Part shown: positions 1 to 7,432 of the stretch, piece after piece | Numbering within the stretch: the first letter of the stretch is position 1 | How the letters are laid out: every line of letters starts with the position of its first letter | From: Brevibacterium sp. | GTDB taxonomy: Bacteria; Actinomycetota; Actinomycetes; Actinomycetales; Brevibacteriaceae | Assembly (NCBI RefSeq): GCF_031179145.1 | Contig: NZ_JAPSIB010000003.1 | Location: 1 to 64,000, forward strand | Direction of reading: 5' to 3' | Length of the DNA: 64,000 nt | Program-made: the position numbers and the translations under genes | Notes under the pieces: generated by a model | Seen by the model: only the letters and a program-made list of their open reading frames with translations | Told to the model about the DNA's origin: nothing | Database searches by the model: none

Positions 1-2
1 TC

Positions 3-257
3 GATCCGCGCTTCGGCCACGTCGTCAACCACGACCTCGCCGAGTACCACGTGCCCACCAATGCCGATGTTCCCGAGATCGAGGCCATGTGGCTCGACGA
101 GGACGACCCCCTGGCCGGGCCGCTCGGTGCGCGAGGGATCGGGGAGATCGGCATCGTCGGGGCCGCTGCCGCGATCGCCAATGCGGCCCATCACGCGGCC
201 GGCGTGCGCTGCCGCGATCTGCCGCTGCTCTGCGACGCGTTCCTGCCGAACGCGTGA
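3..257 (+). CDS. Xanthine dehydrogenase-family molybdopterin-binding subunit, C-terminal end (partial)
   Basis: The reading frame is open from the window edge and ends at 255-257. The visible 84 residues include GPLGARGIGEIGIVGAAAAI, the conserved C-terminal stretch of the large molybdenum-binding subunit of xanthine dehydrogenase/aldehyde oxidase-type hydroxylases, which contains the Gly-Ala-Arg-Gly-Ile-Gly-Glu segment with the active-site glutamate. Family knowledge: these enzymes hydroxylate purines or aldehydes at a Mo-cytosine dinucleotide or Mo-pterin centre. The next two genes encode cofactor-maturation factors, which supports the assignment. The substrate cannot be told from this fragment. 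The stop overlaps the GTG start of the next gene. Confidence 0.88.
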   Translation, partial: DPRFGHVVNHDLAEYHVPTNADVPEIEAMWLDEDDPLAGPLGARGIGEIGIVGAAAAIANAAHHAAGVRCRDLPLLCDAFLPNA

Positions 258-877
258 GCCCTGTCGGTCTCGTCCTCGCCGCCGGGGCCGGTCGCCGCCT
301 CGGCCTCGGGCCCAAGGCACTGCTGCGCCGAGGCTCGGCGACGCTGGTCGAGACCGCTGTGGAGACCCTGCTGGCCGGTGGCTGCTCGCGGGTCATCGTC
401 GTCACCGGTGCAGGAGCGGCAGCGGTGACCGATCTCCTCAACGACCATCCACGGGTGGCACTCGCCCACAATCCCGACTGGGAGACGGGGATGGGCTCGT
501 CCCTGCGGTGCGGGCTGCTCGCGGCCGAGCCGGACCGGGGTGTCCTCGTGGTTCCGGTCGACCGTCCGGGCTTGACGGTTGCCGAAGTCGCACGGGTCAT
601 CGCCGCTAACCGCCCCGGAGCGATCACGGCCGCCGCCCACCGGGACCGGTCAGGACGATTGCGGCGCGGGCACCCGGTCCTCTTCGACTCGCGGTGGGTG
701 GGACCCGCCGCTGCTTCGGCCCACGACGACGTCGGGGCCCGGGACCTGCTCGCGACCGTTCCGGACATCGTCGCGCTCATCGACTGCTCGGATCTCGATG
801 ACGGTCGGGACATCGACGTGCCCGCGGACTGGGAAGGCGTCGGGGCAGCCGAGCAGGACGCGACATCTCCGGAGTGA
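254..877 (+). CDS. MobA-like NTP transferase (molybdenum cofactor nucleotidyltransferase family)
   Basis: The protein has 207 residues. It opens with LVLAAGAGRRLGLGPKALL, the nucleotide-binding signature of the MobA/MocA-like NTP transferase family (LAAGxSxRxGxxK). Family knowledge: MocA-type members attach CMP to molybdopterin to give the cytosine dinucleotide form used by xanthine dehydrogenase-type enzymes. The start is the GTG that shares bases with the stop of the upstream hydroxylase gene (GTGA), indicating translational coupling and one operon. The C-terminal part carries GHPVLFD and a late DIDVP motif, both common in this family. A role in maturing the upstream hydroxylase is inferred from position; a CTP- versus GTP-specific activity cannot be distinguished here. 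Confidence 0.85.
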   Translation: MSPVGLVLAAGAGRRLGLGPKALLRRGSATLVETAVETLLAGGCSRVIVVTGAGAAAVTDLLNDHPRVALAHNPDWETGMGSSLRCGLLAAEPDRGVLVVPVDRPGLTVAEVARVIAANRPGAITAAAHRDRSGRLRRGHPVLFDSRWVGPAAASAHDDVGARDLLATVPDIVALIDCSDLDDGRDIDVPADWEGVGAAEQDATSPE

Positions 878-902
878 GAGTCGGACAGTCTGGAGCGGGA
901 GG

Positions 903-2102
903 CTACCGGGAGTCGTCTGCTGCCGGAGGATGGAGCGGACCGGAACCGTGACTGAGCGGCTCGACCTGAGCTCGCCCGTGACGGGAGGCGAGGATCTCGG
1001 CGAGAATCGAGATCGCGACCTCGGCGGGGGTGAGCGCACCGATGTCGAGACCGATCGGTGAGTGCAGACGGTTCAGCGCCTCGGCGCTCATCCCGGCGTT
1101 CCTCAAAGCATCGCGGCGCTGCCGATCGCTGCGCCGCGATCCCATCGCACCGACGTAGGCGACGTCGAGGTCGAGCGCCTCGATCAGTGCCGGGGTGTCG
1201 ACCTTCGGATCGTGGGTGAGGACGCAGACGGCGCTGCGCGAGTCGAGGTCACCGGAGGCGGCGAGGTCCGCGAGGAAGCGATGCGGCCAGGCGCGCACCA
1301 CCTCGGCGCCGGGAAAGGCCCCGGGGTCGGTGAAGGCCGGACGCGGATCGCACACCGTGATCCGCCGGCCCAGGGGACGTGCCACGTGCACGAGGGCCTG
1401 GCTGAAGACATTGGCGCCGAGGATGACCAGGTGCGCCGGGGATGTCCGGGTCTCGACGAACAGTTCGATCGGTTCGCGGTCGCCGTCGCATGCGGCGATC
1501 CGGACCCGGCCGGTGCGTCCTTCCCCGATCATCGCCGCCACCGATTCGGCAGCCGCCGGCGCCACCGCTGCCGGGACCACACATTCGAGGGCATCGACCG
1601 ACGGGCTGTCCGGGACCGCTGTCGCCCATCGAGACGGGGGCCCACCGGCTCCGTCGGCACCGCGGGCGTCGGTAAGTTCGGCACGGTCAGCAGCCTCGGC
1701 GCGATCAGCTACTTCGGCAGGCGGGATGCGCAGGACGAGCGCAGAGGGGTCGCTCGAGTCCGGCGCGAGTGCCGGGTCACCGGCTCGGATCGGGAGGACG
1801 AGGACGTCGATGCTGCCGCCGCACATCAGTCCGACGGCGAAGGCGTCCTCGGCGCTGTAGCCGAACCGCTCCACCCTCGCGTCCGACGACTCGAGCACCT
1901 GGGTGCAGGCTGCGACGACTGCGGCCTCGACGCAGCCGCCGGTCAGTGAACCGTGAATGGCTCCGGTCGAATCGACCATCATCGAGGTGCCGACCGGCCG
2001 CGGCACCGACCCCTCGGCGGCGATGATCGTGGCGATCGCGACGTCCTGCGGCGCCTGCGGATCGAACAGGAGCTCTCGCGCGACGGTCAGGATGTCCAAC
2101 AC
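903..2102 (-). CDS. XdhC/CoxI-family molybdenum hydroxylase maturation protein
   Basis: This 399-residue protein has the two-domain XdhC layout. The N-terminal XdhC/CoxI domain contains GSLTGGCVEAAVV near residues 51-63, and the C-terminal Rossmann-like domain carries VILGANVFSQALVHV and later DVAYVGAMGSRRSDR. Family knowledge: XdhC binds the molybdenum cofactor, promotes its sulfuration and hands it to xanthine dehydrogenase-type enzymes. It runs convergent to the MobA-like gene, with 25 bp between the two stops, so it belongs to the same functional group but a separate transcript. An insertion of about 50 residues rich in Ala, Asp and Arg separates the two domains. The N-terminal ATG is well placed. 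Confidence 0.9.
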   Translation of the reverse strand: MLDILTVARELLFDPQAPQDVAIATIIAAEGSVPRPVGTSMMVDSTGAIHGSLTGGCVEAAVVAACTQVLESSDARVERFGYSAEDAFAVGLMCGGSIDVLVLPIRAGDPALAPDSSDPSALVLRIPPAEVADRAEAADRAELTDARGADGAGGPPSRWATAVPDSPSVDALECVVPAAVAPAAAESVAAMIGEGRTGRVRIAACDGDREPIELFVETRTSPAHLVILGANVFSQALVHVARPLGRRITVCDPRPAFTDPGAFPGAEVVRAWPHRFLADLAASGDLDSRSAVCVLTHDPKVDTPALIEALDLDVAYVGAMGSRRSDRQRRDALRNAGMSAEALNRLHSPIGLDIGALTPAEVAISILAEILASRHGRAQVEPLSHGSGPLHPPAADDSR

Positions 2103-2240
2103 GGTTCGAGCCTAACCGATCGCTCGACCGGTCCTCGCCAAATTCGCGGACGCACTCTACCCTGTACAAGGACATGCGTTTCCGCCCGAACTGGCCGCCA
2201 CCGCGATCAGGGGGCGATCCACACCAGAAGAAGGGCTGAC

Positions 2241-3614
2241 ATGGCTTCCGTTCTCTCCCGATCCGCGATCGTCGCGCCGAAGAGCTTCAATCGGTGGCTG
2301 ATCCCTCCGGCCGCCCTGGCCATCCATCTGTGCATCGGACAGGTCTACGCCTTCAGCGTCTTCAAGATCCCCTTCATGTCGCAGTTCGATGCGGGTGAAG
2401 TCGAGATCGGGTGGATCTTCTCCATCGCAATCCTCATGCTCGGCATCTCCTCGGCCGTCTTCGGGACCTGGGTCGAGAAGGCCGGACCGCGCGCCTCGAT
2501 GGTCGCCGCCGGCACCTGCTGGGTCGTCGGATTCCTCGTCGCCGCCCTCGGCATCACCACCGGGCAGTTGTGGCTCGTCTACCTCGGCTATGGCGTCATC
2601 GGCGGAATCGGCTTGGGCATCGGGTACATCTCCCCCGTCTCGACGCTGATGAAGTGGTTCCCCGACCGGCCCGGTCTGGCCACGGGATTGGCGATCATGG
2701 GCTTCGGCGGTGGAGCGCTCATCGCGAGCCCGATGTCGAATCAGCTCATGGCCCTCTACGGAGGTGGATCCGATCCCGAGCACCTCGTCGCGGGTCTGAC
2801 CCCGACGTTCCTCACCCTGGGAATCGTCTACGCGATCGTGATCGCCGCGGGCGCCTTCGTCATCCGGGTCCCGCACCCCGACTGGACCCCGAAGGGCTTC
2901 GACCCGGCCACGGCGAAGGCGAAGCCGATGCAGACCGAAGGCAACGTCTCGGCCAACAACGCGATCCGCACCCCGCAGTTCTGGCTGCTGTGGGTCGTCC
3001 TGTTCCTCAACGTGACCGCAGGCATCGGCATCCTCGAGAACGCCGCCCCCATGATCCAGAGCTACTTCGGGCTGACCGCGGCCGCCGCTGCCGGATACGT
3101 CGGGCTGCTGTCGCTGGCCAACATGGCCGGTCGGTTCGTCTGGTCGACCACCTCGGATTACCTCGGCCGCAAGAACAACTACATGCTCTACCTCGGCGGC
3201 GGAGTCCTCATGTACCTGGCCGTCGCGCTCCTCGGCGGCAATTCGCTGGCCATCTTCATCCTCGCCACGCTGGTCATCATCTCCTTCTACGGCGGCGGAT
3301 TCTCCACCGTGCCCGCCTACCTCAAGGACCTGTTCGGCGTCTTCCAGGTCGGCGCCATCCACGGCCGACTGCTCACCGCGTGGGCCGCCGCCGGTGTCGC
3401 GGGACCGTTCATCGTCAACTCCGTCGTCGAAGCCGGCCAGGCCGCCGGGAAGGCCGGACCGGCCCTCTACACCCCGGGCATGTTCATCATGGTCGGCGCC
3501 CTGGCCATCGGCTTCGTCGCCAACCTCCTGATCAGGCCGGTCAAGGAGAAGTTCTTCGAAGACGAGGAAGCGGTCGAGGCCGCAACCACACCCTCGGGCA
3601 CCCACAACGACTGA
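2241..3614 (+). CDS. OFA-family MFS transporter (oxalate/formate antiporter-like)
   Basis: This is a 457-residue, 12-helix major facilitator protein. The opening WLIPPAALAIHLCIGQVYAFSVFK is typical of the oxalate/formate antiporter (OFA) family, and GFGGGALIASP plus the cytoplasmic loop MAGRFVWSTTSDYLGRKN match MFS signature regions. The ATG at 2241 follows AGAAGAAGGG and is preferred over longer in-frame starts with no ribosome site. Family members move small organic acids such as oxalate, formate or pyruvate. The gene is followed 13 bp later by a small membrane protein and then a VTT-domain gene, apparently in one transcript. Neighbouring molybdenum hydroxylase genes give no firm substrate. 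The final 20 residues are acidic and hydrophilic. Confidence 0.9.
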   Translation: MASVLSRSAIVAPKSFNRWLIPPAALAIHLCIGQVYAFSVFKIPFMSQFDAGEVEIGWIFSIAILMLGISSAVFGTWVEKAGPRASMVAAGTCWVVGFLVAALGITTGQLWLVYLGYGVIGGIGLGIGYISPVSTLMKWFPDRPGLATGLAIMGFGGGALIASPMSNQLMALYGGGSDPEHLVAGLTPTFLTLGIVYAIVIAAGAFVIRVPHPDWTPKGFDPATAKAKPMQTEGNVSANNAIRTPQFWLLWVVLFLNVTAGIGILENAAPMIQSYFGLTAAAAAGYVGLLSLANMAGRFVWSTTSDYLGRKNNYMLYLGGGVLMYLAVALLGGNSLAIFILATLVIISFYGGGFSTVPAYLKDLFGVFQVGAIHGRLLTAWAAAGVAGPFIVNSVVEAGQAAGKAGPALYTPGMFIMVGALAIGFVANLLIRPVKEKFFEDEEAVEAATTPSGTHND

Positions 3615-3627
3615 AGGAGGACCCACC

Positions 3628-3801
3628 ATGAACACCGCTGCATCCCATCACCATGACATCCCCGACGCCGGTTCGCCCCAGAGTCCGATCGGAGGCGCCT
3701 ACAAGACCGTCGGTACCCTGCTCTCCGTCGTTGTGGTCGGCGGACTGCTGTGGGGGCTGACCCTGACCGCCATCCGGGCCGTCGCGATCTTCACCAGCTG
3801 A
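3628..3801 (+). CDS. 57-residue single-pass membrane protein, probable MFS transporter small subunit
   Basis: The start ATG lies 7 bp after a strong AAGGAGG ribosome site and 13 bp after the OFA transporter stop. The product has a hydrophilic His/Asp/Pro-rich N-terminus of about 28 residues and one hydrophobic helix, VGTLLSVVVVGGLLWGLTL, ending in FTS. I recall small one-helix proteins encoded directly after OFA-type carriers being annotated as MFS transporter small subunits; length, position and ribosome site fit that. Whether it is needed for transport or stability is unknown. The short run CAGCTGAAGCAC repeats right at and after its stop (about 3796-3830). Confidence 0.75.
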   Translation: MNTAASHHHDIPDAGSPQSPIGGAYKTVGTLLSVVVVGGLLWGLTLTAIRAVAIFTS

Positions 3802-3855
3802 AGCACCAGCTGAAGCACGATCCAGCCGAAGCACGATGTAAATGAAGGAGTTCCT

Positions 3856-4566
3856 CTGAACTCTCACAGCGGGGCCGGCGTTCCCTGGTCGGTGATCCTG
3901 CGCAACATCGCTCTCGGGCTCGTGGTGCTGGCGGCACTGTGGATGGTCTTCAATGTCCGCCTGCCCTCTCTCGATGCGCTGGAGAGAGACATCGAGGGTC
4001 TCGGCGGATGGGGAATCGGCGCGTTCATCCTGCTCTACGCCCTCGTCGCCGCCACCCCGATCCCGATCACCATCATGGCCGTCGCCGGCGGACTGATCTA
4101 CGGCCTGCCCTTCGGCACCCTGTTGTCGATGATCGGAGTCGTGATCGGCTGCTGGGGCGGCTATTGGATCTCCCGGGGCCTGGGCCGCGACACCGTGATG
4201 AAGCTGCTCGGCAGTCACGCCGAGTCGGTCGAGAGCCAGCTCAGCGACGGCGGCTTCTACGCGGTGTGCACCGCCCGCCTGATGCCTGGACTCCCCTATT
4301 GGCCGGTCAACTACGGCAGCGGGGCGCTGGGCGTCGACAGCCGCACCTTCCTGCTCTCCACCATCCTCTCGGCGCTGCCCGGACAGATGTCCCTGGTCGC
4401 GATCGGCGCGTTCATCGGCGACCAGACCGTCCTCAACGGAGTCGCCGTCGGCGTCTCGTGGGCCCTCGTCATCGCGCTGACGATCGTCACGTTCCGCCGC
4501 TGGCGGAGAACGAGGAAGCCCGGCGCCGAGGCGGACCCCGAATCCGATTCCGAGTCCGGGCCCTGA
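3856..4566 (+). CDS. VTT/DedA (TVP38-TMEM64) family membrane protein
   Basis: The protein is about 236 residues with several membrane helices. It contains the VTT/SNARE-associated core: ATPIPITIMAVAGGLIYG, GCWGGYWISRGLGRD and the RLMPGLPYWPVNYGSG stretch near the middle. Family members act in phospholipid scrambling or undecaprenyl-phosphate recycling, though actinobacterial members are poorly characterised. The start is uncertain. A GAAGGAG ribosome site at 3844-3850 sits 5 bp before an in-frame CTG at 3856, while the first in-frame GTG at 3892 has no ribosome site; no in-frame ATG lies near. The tail after the last helix is hydrophilic and ends with a Glu/Ser/Asp-Pro repeat. It is probably cotranscribed with the two genes before it. 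Confidence 0.82.
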   Translation: MNSHSGAGVPWSVILRNIALGLVVLAALWMVFNVRLPSLDALERDIEGLGGWGIGAFILLYALVAATPIPITIMAVAGGLIYGLPFGTLLSMIGVVIGCWGGYWISRGLGRDTVMKLLGSHAESVESQLSDGGFYAVCTARLMPGLPYWPVNYGSGALGVDSRTFLLSTILSALPGQMSLVAIGAFIGDQTVLNGVAVGVSWALVIALTIVTFRRWRRTRKPGAEADPESDSESGP

Positions 4567-4642
4567 GTCCGAGTCCGGGCCTGGTTCTCAACCCGAACCC
4601 GATTCCGATCCTGAGCCTGAAGCCGATCCGGACCTGCGACCG
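4567..4642. repeat. Degenerate CCGAxTCCG-type simple repeat after the VTT gene
   Basis: From the last codons of the VTT gene to about 4635 the sequence is built from imperfect copies of a 6-12 bp unit such as CCGAGTCCGGGCC and CCCGATTCCGATCC. It looks like slipped-strand simple sequence and has no coding or regulatory signature I can recognise. Confidence 0.6.
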
Positions 4643-4672
4643 TGAGCGACGCTTGGCGCCGGTCTACCGGAA
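4643..4672. repeat. Left copy of a 30-bp direct repeat bracketing the sugar-acid unit
   Basis: The 30 bp here match 9892-9921 at 28 positions (only T/C differences at repeat positions 12 and 21). The right copy contains the stop of the Nramp-like gene and the last two codons and stop of paaG; the left copy lies directly after the stop of the UxaA-type gene and repeats the same TTC-CGG-TAG ending on the minus strand. The two copies enclose exactly the four-gene unit 4674-9894. Confidence 0.8.
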
Positions 4673-4673
4673 G

Positions 4674-6209
4674 CTACATCACAGTCCCGACCTGCCAGGG
4701 AACGAATTCCTTGTCGCCGTAGCCGAAGTCCTCACTCTTGGTGTGAGTTCCGGATGCGACGTCGAGGACCTTCTGCAGAATCTCCTCGCCGAGTTCCTCG
4801 ATCGTCGTCGTGCCGTCGGCGACCCCGCCGCAGTTGATGTCCATGTCTTCCGACATGTGGTCATAGAGCTCGGTGTTCGTGGCCAATTTGATGCTCGGCA
4901 CCGGCGCGCAGCCGAAGGCGGAGCCTCGTCCGGTGGTGAAGCAGACGATGTTGGCTCCTCCTGCAACGATCCCGGTGACGGAGACGGGATCATATCCCGG
5001 CGTGTCCATGAAGACGAAGCCCTTTGACGTGACCGGCGAGGCGTATTCGACGACATCTGCGAGCGTCGTCGTTCCTCCCTTGGCGACAGCTCCGAGAGAC
5101 TTCTCGAGGATTGTGGTGAGCCCACCCTCCTTGTTTCCGGGAGAGGGGTTGTTGTCCATGGTGCCCGAGTGCTTCGTGGTGTAGCCGCGCCACCAGTCGA
5201 TGCGCTCGAGCAGCTTGCGCGCGACGTCTTCGGTGGCGGCACGGCGGACGAGCATGTGCTCGGTGCCGTAGATCTCGGGAGTTTCGCCGACGATGCCAGT
5301 TCCCCCTTGTCGGACCAACCGGTCGACCGCGTTTCCCAGAGCAGGATTGGCGGTGATGCCGGAGTACGCGTCGGAACCGCCGCAGTTGGTGCCGAGGATG
5401 AGTTCCGAGGCGGGAACCGTGGTGCGTTCGGTTTGGTTGACCTGAGCGAGCATGTCGGTGAGGTAGTCGACCCCGGCCGCGATGGTCTTCCCGGTACCAC
5501 CCAGCTCCTGGATGGTGGCGAAGACGATCGGCAGGTTGGACCGCAGCTCCACCTCCTGCGTGAGCTTGTTGATCTGGTTGTCCTCACAGCCCAGACCGAG
5601 AACGAGGAATCCCCCGAAATTGGGATGGCTGAGATAGCCGCGCAGAGTCCGTCGAAGGATGTCCATACCTTCGCTGACCTGAGCCATGCCACATCCGGTG
5701 CCATGGGTCAGACCCACAACTCCGTCGACGTTCTCGTAGTCGTCGAGAATGCCTGAGAAGCGGATGCGTTGGACGATCTGGTTCGCCGCGGTGGCGGAGC
5801 AGTTGACCGAGCTGAGCACTCCGATGTAATTGCGGGTTCCGACCTTGCCGTCCGAGCGGACATAGCCATTGAACGTCGCTCTTTCATGCAGAGGGAGGAC
5901 CTCTTCCTCCTTCGCGTCCACGCAGAACTCGTACTCGCGGTCGAATTCCTTGTAGTCGAGGTTGTGCAGATGCACGTGGTCTCCGGTCCGGATGTCGCTG
6001 TGGGCGAAGCCGATGATCTGTCCGTACCGGTAGACCGCCTCTCCTGCAGGGATGTCCCGCACTGCCACCTTATGGCTGCGTGGAATCTGCGTGGTCGGCG
6101 TGAGGACGCGGCCACCCGCGCTGACCTGCATCCCCGCGGGTGTGTCTTGGGGTGCGAGAGCGACGTTGTCTTCGGCGTAAAGGTGGATCAGTGGCAGAGG
6201 CGCAGTCAT
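4674..6209 (-). CDS. UxaA/GarD-family sugar-acid dehydratase (altronate/galactarate dehydratase-like)
   Basis: This 511-residue protein has the full two-part architecture. An N-terminal SAF domain spans about residues 8-88 (PLIHLYAEDNVALA through DHVHLHNL), followed by the large UxaA C-terminal catalytic region with GYVRSDGKVGTRNYIGV, VGLTHGTGCGM and ILGTNCGGSDAYSG. Family knowledge: the enzymes remove water from altronate, galactarate or related aldarates, giving a 2-keto-3-deoxy acid. Length (495-523 in the family) supports a complete enzyme. The ATG at 6209 follows AAGGTGG. The gene diverges from the IclR regulator, and the neighbouring DapA-type lyase would process its keto-deoxy product, so a sugar-acid route is inferred. 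The exact substrate is unresolved. Confidence 0.87.
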   Translation of the reverse strand: MTAPLPLIHLYAEDNVALAPQDTPAGMQVSAGGRVLTPTTQIPRSHKVAVRDIPAGEAVYRYGQIIGFAHSDIRTGDHVHLHNLDYKEFDREYEFCVDAKEEEVLPLHERATFNGYVRSDGKVGTRNYIGVLSSVNCSATAANQIVQRIRFSGILDDYENVDGVVGLTHGTGCGMAQVSEGMDILRRTLRGYLSHPNFGGFLVLGLGCEDNQINKLTQEVELRSNLPIVFATIQELGGTGKTIAAGVDYLTDMLAQVNQTERTTVPASELILGTNCGGSDAYSGITANPALGNAVDRLVRQGGTGIVGETPEIYGTEHMLVRRAATEDVARKLLERIDWWRGYTTKHSGTMDNNPSPGNKEGGLTTILEKSLGAVAKGGTTTLADVVEYASPVTSKGFVFMDTPGYDPVSVTGIVAGGANIVCFTTGRGSAFGCAPVPSIKLATNTELYDHMSEDMDINCGGVADGTTTIEELGEEILQKVLDVASGTHTKSEDFGYGDKEFVPWQVGTVM

Positions 6210-6223
6210 GAGAACCACCTTGT

Positions 6224-6260
6224 GTTCGAAATTTCGGTACGATGTTGATATACCGAACAC
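6224..6260. promoter_or_regulatory. Candidate IclR operator in front of the UxaA-type gene (copy A)
   Basis: This 37-bp segment carries the perfect inverted repeat TTCGGTA-N11-TACCGAA (6233-6239 and 6251-6257) and the palindrome CGAAATTTCG. It is 27/37 identical, without gaps, to 7329-7365 in front of the lyase gene. It lies 14 bp upstream of the UxaA-type start and 90 bp upstream of the IclR start, a position suited to control of the divergent promoters. That the adjacent IclR protein binds here is an inference. Confidence 0.7.
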
Positions 6261-6351
6261 GCTAGCGGCTGGTCATGTGTGCTGTCAATCACATTCCAGC
6301 CCGGCCGGTACGATACGAACTGCAGACGCAAACCGATGGGAAGTATGCCGC

Positions 6352-7110
6352 GTGCCACGACTGACTCCGGCCCTGATGAGGGCCTTCGACATCCTGGAGC
6401 TCTTCGGCGACGCCGATCGCGACCTAGCGTCGGCTGAGATCGTGGAGAGGACGAATCTTCCGCGCACTTCGGTGCACGAACTGCTGATGACCCTCGTTGA
6501 GCGCAAGTACCTCCAGCGCGACGACACGACCGGCCGATATCGACTGGGCCTGAGTGTCTTTCGGCTCGGCAATGCCTTCGCAGACCAGCTCGACCTTCAC
6601 GAAGTGGGGCAGCGTGTCGCCCGACAAGTCGCCGCCGAGTGCGATGAGACCGTCAATGTCGGCATCCTCGACGGGTTCAATGTGGTCTATCTGTGCAAGA
6701 TCGACAGCACTCAGGCCGTGCGGATGATCTCGCGCACGGGAGGCCAAGCCCCAGCCAGTTGCACAGGGGTGGGAAAGGCACTGCTGGCGTATCTGCCGGA
6801 CCACCGACTGGAAGAGTTGGCCAAGCCCGGCGCTCTCGCCGCATTGACCCCCCGCAGCATCACGGACCCGCGAGAGCTTCTCGCCCAGATGCAGAGGATC
6901 CGCGAAACGGGAGTCGCCTTCGAAGCCGGAGAGTCGACACCCGACGTCTCCTGCGCCGCCGCACCGGTCCGCAATCACCGAGGCGAGGTGGTCGCCTCGT
7001 TGAGCGTCTCCGTCCCGGACATGCGCTGGCGTCAGCGCTCCGAGGACGAGTGGGCCGAGCTCGTGCGCCACGGTGCGCGCCGCCTGAGCGAAGAGCTCGG
7101 AGCCTGTTAG
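6352..7110 (+). CDS. IclR-family transcriptional regulator of the sugar-acid unit
   Basis: The protein has 252 residues: a winged helix-turn-helix at about residues 5-65 (LTPALMRAFDILELF, ASAEIVERTNLPRTSVHELL) and the IclR effector-binding GAF-like domain (TVNVGILDGFNVVYLCKID, CTGVGKALLAYLP, CAAAPVRNHRGEVVASLSVS). The GTG at 6352 is preferred because GGGAAG lies 8 bp upstream and the HTH begins right after; longer in-frame extensions have no homologous character. It sits between the dehydratase and lyase genes and is divergent from the former. Two near-identical operator candidates lie in front of both targets, so repression relieved by a sugar acid or its keto-deoxy product is the likely mode. 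Confidence 0.9.
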   Translation: MPRLTPALMRAFDILELFGDADRDLASAEIVERTNLPRTSVHELLMTLVERKYLQRDDTTGRYRLGLSVFRLGNAFADQLDLHEVGQRVARQVAAECDETVNVGILDGFNVVYLCKIDSTQAVRMISRTGGQAPASCTGVGKALLAYLPDHRLEELAKPGALAALTPRSITDPRELLAQMQRIRETGVAFEAGESTPDVSCAAAPVRNHRGEVVASLSVSVPDMRWRQRSEDEWAELVRHGARRLSEELGAC

Positions 7111-7432
7111 TCCCCGACTCCCCAGATGAGTCAGAATCCGCCGCAGCGAATGGCCCTGCGGCGCATCTCCTGTGCCCCCGTATCCCCAGGCGGGCTCAGG
7201 TCAGAGCGTGCGATGACTGACCGCTTGCCCGCGATCGAGGCTGCACGCGGACGGTTGGCGCCGGAAGTCTTCGATGGTGGGAATTTAACGTCACCCCATT
7301 GACTCCTCAACCAGGGCGGAAATACAGTTGTCGAAATTGCGACAAGCTGTCGATATTTCGAACACGGGCACAGGTGCTCGGGCTTCTCGCGATCGATGAC
7401 GATCACAATCCACACTGAGGAGCAGAATCTCC
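7111..7432 (+). promoter_or_regulatory. Leader region of the lyase gene with a promoter
   Basis: This 322-bp gap has no convincing gene. Near its start GCCGCAG and CTGCGGC (about 7140-7165) form a weak hairpin that may end the IclR transcript. A promoter is visible: TTGACT at 7299-7304, an 18-bp spacer, and TACAGT at 7323-7328. The operator candidate starts at the next base, so a bound repressor would block initiation. GAGGAG precedes the lyase ATG at 7433. Confidence 0.6.
7329..7365. promoter_or_regulatory. Candidate IclR operator in front of the lyase gene (copy B)
   Basis: The segment has nested inverted repeats: TCGAAAT/ATTTCGA outside and CGACA-agc-TGTCG inside. It aligns without gaps to 6224-6260 (27/37 identical), including the shared right end CGAACAC. 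It abuts the -10 element of the lyase promoter. Confidence 0.7.

Noticed and set aside
2157-3635. A 492-residue minus-strand open frame opposite the OFA transporter
   Set aside because: It is a high-GC shadow of a clear 12-helix transporter; it is highly charged, without domains or ribosome site.
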